A stretch of 64,000 nucleotides of DNA, taken from contig JBBDHG010000166.1 of assembly GCA_037951165.1 (NCBI GenBank), positions 1,683,501-1,747,500 of the forward strand, given 5' to 3'. Source of the stretch: Lophius americanus (taxonomy: Eukaryota; Chordata; Actinopteri; Lophiiformes; Lophiidae). Under the pieces are notes generated by a model. That model did no database searches, was not told the DNA's origin, and saw nothing but the letters and a program-made list of their open reading frames with translations. Both the position numbers and the translations under genes were made by a program. Below, one piece after another: positions 55,790-64,000 of the stretch (its first letter is position 1; every line of letters starts with the position of its first letter).

Positions 55790-56215
55790 CATTAAGAATT
55801 TCAAGGATCATTTTCAAGTTTTATACCGACATAGAAGAAAGTGTGAGGAAGAACTGAAATGATTTTGGGAAAAGTCGGTTATATATTTCTGACGCTAAGG
55901 GGAGAGTTATCGCAACCGTTTCTCCAGTTTAGTCCAAATTTGGTGCAAATGGATCAACTCGAGGAGATCTCATCTGTATACGCTGTGATTTACTTTAGCA
56001 GTTCATATTTTACCCACTAGGGGGACCCTTTTTATGAAAAACATTGTTTTATCGACACAACTTCCTCACCTTTTTTCAGATTGAAGTCGAAATTAGCTGC
56101 ATATGAATCGACTCAATGAGATCTGTCTTGTAAATATCATATTTTACCCTAGTTGTTCATATTTTACCCACTAGGGGAGCTTTTTTTTTTTTTTCTAATG
56201 AAAACACTGTTCTTA
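55790..56215 (-). repeat. Dispersed repeat family A, copy 9
   Basis: Minus-strand unit: AAAGTGTGAGGAAGAACTG near 55838, GACGCTAAGGGGAGAG junction, AGTCCAAATTTGGTGC near 55930, ATCAACTCGAGGAGATCTC near 55953, TTCATATTTTACCCACTAG near 56003 and again near 56156. Two main-type monomers plus the end part. Confidence 0.75.
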
Positions 56216-57240
56216 GGGCATTTCAGTTGAGTCAAACTGGCGGGATTTCTTGTACAACACAGGGGATTGGGGCATTTTGGGGGATGTACCCCTACATAAG
56301 GTGTAGAACTCTATCACAGGGGGACAACAGCGTAGGTCTAGTTTAAAGTACAGTCAATAAAAGTGGGGGGCTGACGCCCTCTCAGAGCGCGGCTCGGGCT
56401 GCTTTACGAAACGGTGCATAGCTAAGTGTTGTCCTCGGGACCATCAGCTCTTCAAAGGCTTTTTCTTGTAGTATGAGGAGACTTTGATTGCGTTTGTGTT
56501 TCAATTTCCTGTAAGGGGGTTTGTGGGTGGTCTGCATGTTAGCACAATAATTCATTTTCTATATCCCCTACCAGGGAATGCCAACTCAACATATAACAGA
56601 ATGGTAAATGATCCACATAATTCCAGTTTAAGGTGTATTTTGTCTGCGGGGTGACCCCCAGATAGTTGTTATTTTGCTGAGCTCTGAAACCTTTAAGAGT
56701 CTTCCCACCGTAACTACGGTTTAAACAACGTTTAAGCGGCGATGATAGAAATGCTTAAATAAGTGCAGAACCAGACGGCTCACAGAGGTATTCTGATCAG
56801 AGGGGAGTTCTATCACGTTCCGCTGGTTGTGTTGGCTGCTGCCGTATATAATTACACTGAAAGCTCAGGCCGTACCTCTCCGTCTCAGAAAGGTAATTAT
56901 TGGGTTTAATTAAAGGGCCGGTGTGTCGAATTTCGCCGGGTGATGCGCTAGCTCGCTCTCCTTCTCCTTCTCTAGCTGAATTTTTCTCAAGCCGACCTGG
57001 AGGAGCAGGAACCCACTAAAATCCACTCAATGGGTCACGGACGCCTGCCGGTTCTGGAGTGATCCCTCTCCATTAGGAGAGATGGCGCCTTCTCAGCCCA
57101 CGAGTTCAGAGAAGGGGTTCGATCGATCCAGGCGCGAATGAGGCGCTCAAGGCCGGCGCTGGTATTCTTATTAAGGTCTTGTGTCATTTTTGGGAAATCT
57201 ATTTTTTATTTAAGAAACAGATATTGGAAAAACAAAAAAT
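56216..57240. other. Unique stretch with one TTAAAGG element start
   Basis: A TTAAAGGGCCGGTGTGTCG word at 56910 begins like the TIR elements, but no right end is found. Otherwise no gene recognised. Confidence 0.4.
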
Positions 57241-57328
57241 CTATCCATCCATCCATCCATCCATCCATCCATCCATCCATCCATCCATCCATCCATCTAT
57301 CCGTCCATCCATCCGTCCATCCATCCAT
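57241..57328 (+). repeat. (ATCC)n microsatellite
   Basis: About 21 ATCC units with a few GTCC/ATCT variants, directly preceding a family A copy. The H/P/S/I-rich frame is an artefact. Confidence 0.95.
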
Positions 57329-57332
57329 CAAT

Positions 57333-57545
57333 TTTGGACTAAATACGACTGATGGTTGAGAAATGTTAGTGCAACAGCTTTTGTAGATAAAACTCTCCCT
57401 AGTGGCGGAAATATAAAACTTAACTTTCCCAAATTCATTCCAGTTCTTTTTCGGACTTCGGAAGGTCTTTATGGGTATAAAATTTGAAAAAGATCCATGA
57501 AATGTTTTTTGAGTTACCGACTTAACATGAAAGATCGGATTTGGC
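57333..57545 (+). repeat. Dispersed repeat family A, copy 10 (end-type monomer)
   Basis: TTTTGGACTAAATACGACTG, ACTCTCCCTAGTGGCGGAAA, CCAAATTCATTCCAGTTCTT, GGTCTTTATGGGTATAAAA and AAAAGATCCATGAAATG. Only the last monomer and right end are present. Confidence 0.7.
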
Positions 57546-58319
57546 AACGATGACGATTCTATTATATTCCCGACTTTTCGGGGATGTAATAAGAGTTTGT
57601 CTGGGTGTTGGGAACGGAGACGACAACAAAAGAGTTTATCTCGCATATACCAGATAAAAAGAAAAGAAGAAAAAAAACGTTTTCACCGGATACTAGCTGT
57701 AACTCGTCTCCAAGGCATCCCCTTGTATTTAAAAACATATTTACGTGGGATTTTGTAGAATAGAAACGGAAAATCAAATAATTCCCCTAAGATTCTGTTT
57801 TGGTTATGGAAAAGAGAAATGGTCTTGATTATATTAATTATTATTTATATGTATTTATTTATATCTTGTTGGTTGAAACCCGGAAATGCCAATATTTGAC
57901 CTTTTTGTCGTAAATATTACCGTTGAGTAATTTCTCGCCATTTTCTTAGTTGTGTACCGACGTTTTAAATCGTTTCCGTAAATGCTCCTTCAGGCTGAGA
58001 AAAAACAGGACGACCTCTTTAACCCAGAGCTCAGGAGCCAATTTACTGATCCATCTAAGATTTCATAATGGACCGCAGACGAATTTGGGACCCCGACCAA
58101 CAGTTCTAATCCCCCACCGGACCCCAAGTAAACCGTCACTTCAAGTCCACATGTTGGCGAAGCGTTAAAAGCCGCTAAACGGCAAAGTGCTGAATGTTTC
58201 CCCGCTATCGTGACTTTCCATTCTTCGGTACCACTGATCCACTCCGATCAGCGTTCAAGGGCCGGGCATCGTTAAAGACGTGACTTAAACGGATATTAAA
58301 CATTCATTACGCCCGCGTA
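57546..58319. other. Unique non-coding stretch
   Basis: No gene recognised. Confidence 0.4.
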
Positions 58320-58830
58320 TAGGAAAGGGGCTTCATAAATAGTAAACACCACACTTACTCCAAAATGATGCCCCCCTCACCATTACCGCCCAACGCAACT
58401 AGAAGCACATCGGCCTCTCCGGCAGTAACTCCGATAAGTGGCTCCGAGCCGCCTGACAAGCACCATTTAGACCCCGGACCTCATCAGGGGAATAATACAG
58501 CAGCCATCGTCATAAACTCTGATTTGCTTTATATACGTGTTGCCATGCCGGCACTGCTCAGGTTCCCTTGCACTTGCCTGAATTTGATTAGGGAGGCATC
58601 CCAGAAGGCTATGAAAAAAAAAAAAAGAAGAAAAATCCATGCTCCTCTTCACTGTAAGCTAGAAATTGATGTTAGCGCTGCCGGGCTACGTGTACTTGTT
58701 CTCGAAGAGGACGGGATGAGAGGAGCCGGGAGAAAATATCAGCTCCTCCTTTGGTTTGCTGGAGTCTATCTGCTCCAAGACTTAAATGATGATCAGCAAG
58801 TCAAATCCAGCGTGGGATGAATTGGCTAGT
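58320..58830. promoter_or_regulatory. Candidate conserved non-coding block
   Basis: Repeat-free except for an A-run (58613-58625). Words include CACCATTTAGACC, CATCAGGGGAATAATACAGC, CTGATTTGCTTTATA and TTTGATTAGGG. A 151-codon plus frame (58365-58820) spans it and the A-run. It begins PSPLPPNATRSTSASPAV and has no recognisable domain, so I do not call a gene. Confidence 0.3.
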
Positions 58831-59289
58831 AACGAGTAAATTAAACATCCGCATACATAAAACTTGAGCGCACCATCAAACCGCAACTTTCAAGTGAAAG
58901 TGCTTAAGGTAGTGATGTATTATAGATTCTGTTTTAAAGCACTAAGTTCAAATAAGGTGTTTTTTGTGTTTGGACAAAAGAATGTAGAAGGACGGCAGCG
59001 TGGCGGCGTAGCGGTTAGACATAAATAACGACATAAAACGACCGTTTGTTAACAAATAATCCCTCTAAATATCTTTCTTCAACAGGAATAAATAAAAACA
59101 AATAAATAACTATTTAAATAATCAAAATACATTTTCATTTGTGAATTAATAAACACTCAAGATGTTTATCTTACGCAAATAGAATAGCAAATAGAATTTT
59201 GTGCCCACTATCTTTTTTTTTTCTCAATGGACTTCAGGGCCTCCGTAGTTCGGCTTTCTTCATCATTAAAAAAGCAGCGTCTCATTAAC
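58831..59289. other. Unique stretch with common-repeat head fragment
   Basis: GGACGGCAGCGTGGCGGCG at 58991 with tagcggttagac resembles the head of the common fish repeat seen at 985-1195. The rest is AT-rich. No gene. Confidence 0.4.
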
Positions 59290-60055
59290 AAACACACACG
59301 AGTTTAATTGAAAAATGTATGTCGAGTCAAATAATTCATTATTATATATGGATGTGCCGCCAATGCTAATTCTGTTAGCATGTATATGGCAATTCCCATT
59401 ATGTATTAGCATTAAGCTAATGGGCCGGGCGCTTATTATTTTTCCACCTCGTTGTGAGGCAAATACACTCAAACTGAACCTGGAGGCCTTTATCTCTTTA
59501 TCTGCAGAATAAAAGAATAAAATTAAACCCCAGCCTCCGGCATCTTCCTGGTCGGGTCGCAAATTAACCCGGGTAGAACCGATGTGTATAATTTACGATG
59601 TATAAGAATTGTACCTAATCAAAATCTAAGCTCAGCCTACAATCCTGACACTCTTCCTGCACCATGTTGGGATTTCGCTTCCGCCACTCAAAGATCCCCG
59701 GAGCTTGAAATCACACGGAGCTGAACACAACCCATAAAACGTTCTGCGGCTCAGAAGGCGACGACGCACACACCACACGGGAACTAGCCTCAGATTGATT
59801 ATGCCTAGTGTAAACACAATTTGAATTAGACTTTCCTTGTTTACGGTCAATCACCTGGTAATTTCTGAGGGGATGACAGAAACCACCTTCGTCTCGTCCT
59901 CTGTTGTTTGCGGCCGTGTTGGCAGGCGGGTAGAAAATGTACTCGCCGCACTTCGTCAGGCGCTGCAAACAGCCTCTGTGGGAGGTTGGATAATGAGGAC
60001 GCCATGTGGAAAGAGTTAATGTGTTTACATTTAGGGCCAGATTAAAAACGGGCCC
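59290..60055. promoter_or_regulatory. Candidate conserved non-coding blocks
   Basis: Two repeat-free patches, 59290-59530 and 59770-60055. They hold words such as GTTTAATTGAAAAATG, ATAATTCATTATTATA, GTATTAGCATTAAGCTAATG, CAGATTGATTATGCC, TTTGAATTAGAC and CCTGGTAATTTC. Short open frames in both have no motifs. Regulatory reading is an inference. Confidence 0.3.
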
Positions 60056-60269
60056 AATACGTGTCCCTGAGGCCTCTCAAAGGATCCCTGCGGATCCAGT
60101 TCAGTGATGAGCTTCATGGTTTATAATTGGGATCAATACATGAAATATTCATCAAAACACATCGTTAAATAAGCTGCATTTTATTAATATACATCGACTA
60201 TGACATAGTTTTCCAGGGGCTGTATTAAACACTCTCCGACATAGATAGAGATTTTATTTTTTGATGATT
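60056..60269. other. Unique spacer
   Basis: No gene recognised. Confidence 0.4.
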
Positions 60270-60872
60270 TTAAAGGTGTAGTGTGTATAATTTGGGGGTA
60301 ACTCTTTGAATAAATGGAATATAATATTCATAATTGTGTTTCTATTAGTGTATAATTAGATGACTATAAACAAAAAAAAATTTAATTCCAGCTTTGGAAA
60401 TTCTTCAAATCCCTGAAACTGAAAAACTTCTGAACTAAATTTTTTGACTCGATAATACTTTATTTAATTATGTGTTACCAGTGACCGAAAACCTCTTTTT
60501 ACAGTGCATGCTTTCATTCTTTAACGGGCGTTTCCGTTGTTTTTAAAGTTGCCAGAATACAGAACAAAAAATAATATGACAAATCGAGGCTTTGAATTTT
60601 GATTTTACTGAATAAATAAATATAATTTCAAAATATTTTTTATGTAAATGAGCCTCATCACTTGACAGGATGGTGGATGACATCATCGCGACACTTGGAG
60701 GCCACCGCCGGTGAGTGGTATTCATCTAGAACCAAACTTAAGACGACAGTTTAAACCTGCTCTTTTCAGGAAATGCCTTGAAATAAAATATGTTGTGATT
60801 CGACACCATATAAATACATTTTATTTTTTTACTTGATTAGTTGCCACCAAATTTTACAGACTGCACCTTTAA
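60270..60872. mobile_element. TTAAAGG TIR element (best-preserved copy)
   Basis: Left TTAAAGGTGTAGTGTGTATA at 60270. The right end's reverse complement is TTAAAGGTGCAGTCTGTAAA (to 60872): 603 bp. Internal ACTCTTTGAATAAATGGAAT and TATAATATTCATAATTG match the start of the copies at 15410 and 50852. An ATGGTGGATGACATC...GGTGAGT stretch at 60670-60717 mimics an exon but is element sequence. Confidence 0.75.
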
Positions 60873-61019
60873 GCCCTGAATGTCCTCACCAAGATTTTTT
60901 TATTTTTTTTATAGCTATGGTTAATGCCACCTCCTCAGTGGGCCCTTTGACCCTTTGGTCAAAATTTTGACCCAGGATTGAACAGGTTCAATCCATTTTC
61001 ATTTTCATTTTCCATTCCA
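60873..61019. other. Spacer or upstream part of the L2 fragment
   Basis: Contains GGTTAATGCCACCTCCTC, also present at 29564, so it may belong to the same LINE family. Confidence 0.35.
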
Positions 61020-61282
61020 GCACTATGGGTGCTTCTGTTCTGCTGCCCCTCGTCTGTGGAATGCCCTCCCTGACCATCTGAGGGCTCCACAGACAACGGA
61101 CACATTTAAAAAAGGACTTAAAACTTTCCTTTTTAGCAGAACTATAACTTTAATTAACATTGCTGCTTTTTGGTCAAGTTTTTATATAGTTATTATTATA
61201 TTTTTTTTTATTGATGCTTTTATCTGCTTTTACATTGTAGCACTTTGAGATTTATCCAAATGTAAAGTGCGTTATAAATTAA

Positions 61283-61326
<44 letters not shown>

Positions 61327-61330
61327 TTTT
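61020..61330 (+). mobile_element. L2-like LINE 3' end
   Basis: The plus frame reads RLWNALPDHLRAPQTTDTF (about 61052-61108), then KKGLKTFLFS, the C-terminus of fish L2-type ORF2. The 3' UTR has TAGCACTTTGAGATTTATCC, AAATGTAAAGTGCGTTATAA and a tail of about 15 ATT units. This is the standard L2 tail. Confidence 0.8.
61284..61330 (+). repeat. (ATT)n tail of the L2-like LINE
   Basis: ATT trinucleotide array, the LINE's own tail. Confidence 0.85.
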
Positions 61331-61904
61331 GAAGAAGAAACAGTGACGCAAAATGTTCTCGACAGAAACAGTTGAGCAGAACATCAAAGGGGTTGAGCAG
61401 AACCCAGAGTTTGGACCCGACACGACTCAGAGGCAGGGCAGGTATTTAGAATCCAAAAACAGTGTCCAAAAAAAACGGGTCAAAAGGTCAAAACCACGGG
61501 AGCGGTGGATCGAAGCAAAAAACAAAACAAAAGGCAGATGGCAGGAGCGAAAACTACTGGGGAAATAAAAAGAAAGAATACGCTGGGGAAAGAACGGCGA
61601 GGTAGCCGCGACGTGTGACACGGAAATAAAATCAACAAACTGCCACATGAACACATGGGGGAAGAGGAGCGGGGACTCAGTGGACGGAATAACGAGACAA
61701 CGAGACACATGTGGCGAGAGAATACAAGTGATCATGATAGCTCATCACACAGGAGGATAATTAACGGGGAAAAGACCCTAAAAACAAACAGAGATGGACA
61801 AATATGGAAGGAGGAAGTGATGACTGCACTAACAGAGGGAAAGTGCAGGAACCGGAATCTGTAGAAGACAAAAACAGGGATATAAATATACAAGCAAACC
61901 TCCT
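61331..61904. other. Purine-rich unassigned stretch
   Basis: A/G-rich with AAACAAAACAAAAGGCAG and AACGAGACAACGAGACAC words. This texture is seen in leader regions of some fish LTR retrotransposons. No protein motif, no clear LTR ends. Confidence 0.35.
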
Positions 61905-62600
61905 AAATGAACTCCTCAAAATTAAATGTGACATTATGGCCACAGTATTTTTTTGTAATAGTAGTTTGTTTACTCTAATAGTATGAACTATTACTGTGAA
62001 ATCTGAAATCTTTGGACTAAATTGAACCAGTGGTTTGGAAGTAATGTAAAGAAAAATAGTGTTATTTGTAAAAAAAAAAAAAAGGAAAGAAAATAAAAGA
62101 AGAAAAAGCTCCCTCTAGTGAGTAAAATATGAACTATTAGAGTTAAACACAATGTATAATAAATAGACCTCCTCAAGGCGGCCCATCTACATTCAATTTG
62201 GACTAAATCGAACCAGTGGTTTGGGAATGTCAAGAAAAACAGTGTTATTTGTAAAAAAAATTAAATTAAATTAAATGAAATTAAAAGAAAGCTCCTCCTA
62301 GTGAGTAAAATATGAACTATTAGAGTTAAACACGATGTATAATAGATAGACCTCATCATGTCGGCCCATCTGCATCAAATTTGGACTAAATTTGGATCAG
62401 TGGTTTGGAAGTTATATCAAGAAAAACAGTGTTATTTGTAAAAAAAAAAAAAAAAATTATAAAAAAAAAATAGGAATGCTCCCCCTAGTGAGTTAAATAC
62501 GAACTATTAGAGTAAATCTCCTCAAGTCGGTCCATATGCACCAAACTTGGACTGAATCGGACCACTGCTTGAAAATTGAAGACACCAAATTATGAAAATA
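61905..62600 (+). repeat. Dispersed repeat family A, copy 11
   Basis: Left boundary GAACTCCTCAAAATTAAATG at 61910, then CACAGTATTTTTTTGTAAT. Monomer starts at 62109, 62292 and 62479 (spacings 183 and 187 bp), each preceded by an A-rich tract of varying length. Each main-type monomer carries TAGTGAGTAAAATATGAACT or a near match, TTGGACT(A/G)AAT and ACCA(G/C)TG. The end-type monomer is not clear. Confidence 0.8.
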
Positions 62601-64000
62601 TTGGCTTTAAAAGTGAATCAGAGAAACGGATAAATAAAGTTAAAGGGGATTCCGGATGTGGGTCGACTGCCTCCACAAACGTCTCTTGAGACTTGCAGAT
62701 AAATTCTGTCCAAATGAATTGAGTCAGAATAAAATAAGTCGTTCTTTCCAGCAGAGTCAGCAGTAAACGGAATAGAACTTATTTACTTGCCGCACAGCTA
62801 CTGAATTCATCAACCTGTCCTCACCTTGAATCACTCTTCATTTGGCCTGCAGAGCCGACCCCGGCACGCTCCCTCCGGCCTTCCGGCTGGTAATGACACT
62901 CATGGCAGAGTTTATTCAGCAGCCGGGGGAAAAATTGCAGACACACAGCTAAGCAGGAGCCCGACGCCGCGGCCCTGAACCCTCGCCCTCTTCCTTTTTT
63001 TGCCCATTTAAAAAATATGTCCGCATCTCTGTATTGATTAGCCGTCGGAATGTTCCGTTTCCTTGATGGAGACCAAATCTCCCGATTAATAAACGCTGCA
63101 CGTATTTTGTGCCTTCATTAAAGGGAACGGCGGCGAGGAAAGAAAGGTTGTTCCCCCCTCGTCCCTTTTTATTCCATTTTTTGCTCCAGGAGCCGTATGA
63201 GACCGAGTTTTGACTTTTTCTTGAATGTTGGTTCTGAAACTTGCAGGTCTGCTTGTTTTAATATGTTGAGCCGCTGCTGGTGAAGCCCGGAAGCTTCTAT
63301 GAAGCTCAAGCCTGCCAGCAGAGTCCAGCAGCAAGTGTCTGCTTTCATTTTTTTCTCTCTCTTATTTCCTTAGTTATTTGAGATAAACTTGTGTAAGGAG
63401 ACGATTTAAAGGTGGATTTTCAAACTTGAGGGCCAGAGAAGAATTCCAATCACGAGATGATTATTGCTCGGGTTATTGCTTTGATCCAACATGTAAGCCA
63501 AAAACTGTAAACTGTAAAAACCAAAAACTCTAAAAACGTGGAAAAAAAGTTCATTTTGAAATAACCAAAATTGCCCCTTTTTTTTCTGTTGTGGCAACAA
63601 AAATTGCGGGCTGTAACAGATAAATGCTATAATTGCTTTTAGAATCATCAAATCAAATGATAATTATTCACTCAATTGTTTCAGTTCCCTTGCATTTTTA
63701 TCACCTTTAGTTTTTGTCCTTTTCTCTTTTCTTTTTTTTTTTTACTTCCGATCTCAAGGCTACGTCGCTTAAATAATAAATGGCAATTTTGTTCATTATA
63801 TCTCAAAAACTTTTGAGTCAAATCAAATGGCAATTCATCACTTTTATCACTTCTGCCCTCTTAAAAAAAAAAAGACTGTTATTGAGTTATAACAAAAAGT
63901 TGGATAATAATCTAACCCAAATTCTGAGTTATTAGTTAGCTTAGCTTGTAAAATTCCTTATTTTATTTCATAAACATTTGCACCATCATGTGATAAAATA
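62601..64000. other. Unique non-coding stretch
   Basis: No gene recognised. 62690-63330 has enhancer-like texture (ACTTATTTACTTGCCG, CCGATTAATAAACGC, GGTAATGACAC), while 63330-64000 is AT-rich with T-runs. The window ends in single-copy AT-rich DNA. Confidence 0.4.

Noticed and set aside
60670..60717. Exon-like ATGGTGGATGACATC followed by GGTGAGT
   Set aside because: Lies inside the TTAAAGG TIR element.

Overview
The window looks like gene-poor nuclear DNA from a ray-finned fish, most likely a percomorph. No long open reading frame with a recognisable host protein was found. The sequence has dense microsatellites, degenerate non-LTR retrotransposon pieces of the Rex3/RTE and L2/CR1-like types, tRNA-headed SINEs, short TIR elements with the percomorph-type TTAAAGGTGCAGTGTG terminus, and long unique stretches rich in homeodomain-type ATTA/TAAT words that read like non-coding regulatory DNA. 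Species cannot be told from the sequence. All repeat-family assignments are from recognition, without a database search.

Layout. 1-9 kb: unique DNA, two copies of a common fish interspersed repeat, a (TTGG)-type minisatellite with a 98-bp higher-order period (2.55-3.09 kb), a hAT-like fossil (5.77-6.38 kb), regulatory-looking DNA (6.9-7.85 kb) and a 20-bp-unit minisatellite (8.32-8.90 kb). 9-31 kb: a decayed reverse transcriptase at 11.8-12.6 kb, AT-rich satellites, an RFX X-box at 18.35 kb, Rex3-like pieces at 21.7, 24.95 and 28.9 kb, an L2/CR1-like reverse transcriptase pseudogene at 23.95-24.88 kb, a SINE at 26.2 kb and a TA-flanked MITE at 26.55 kb. 31-45 kb: the richest part for an unnamed dispersed repeat (called family A here). 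It also holds the only convincing gene-related signal, a CpG-rich promoter/first-exon candidate on the + strand (about 34.44-34.86 kb) with an RFX X-box, a CCAAT box, a short ATG reading frame and a consensus splice donor, followed by three long CT arrays. 45-64 kb: unique DNA with several blocks resembling conserved non-coding elements (48.0-48.6, 52.6-53.0, 54.35-54.8, 58.4-58.6, 59.3-60.05 kb), more TIR elements, an RTE/Expander-like LINE tail (53.76-54.11 kb), an L2 3' end (60.95-61.33 kb) and more family A copies.

The most distinctive structure is family A: eleven copies on both strands. The longer ones are built of about 140-185-bp monomers that start with CTCCCCCTAGTG, bounded by a different sequence at each end. 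It looks like a mobile element whose body is a small tandem array. I cannot tell whether it is already catalogued. I found no operon, CRISPR array, rRNA or functional tRNA gene and no new protein system.
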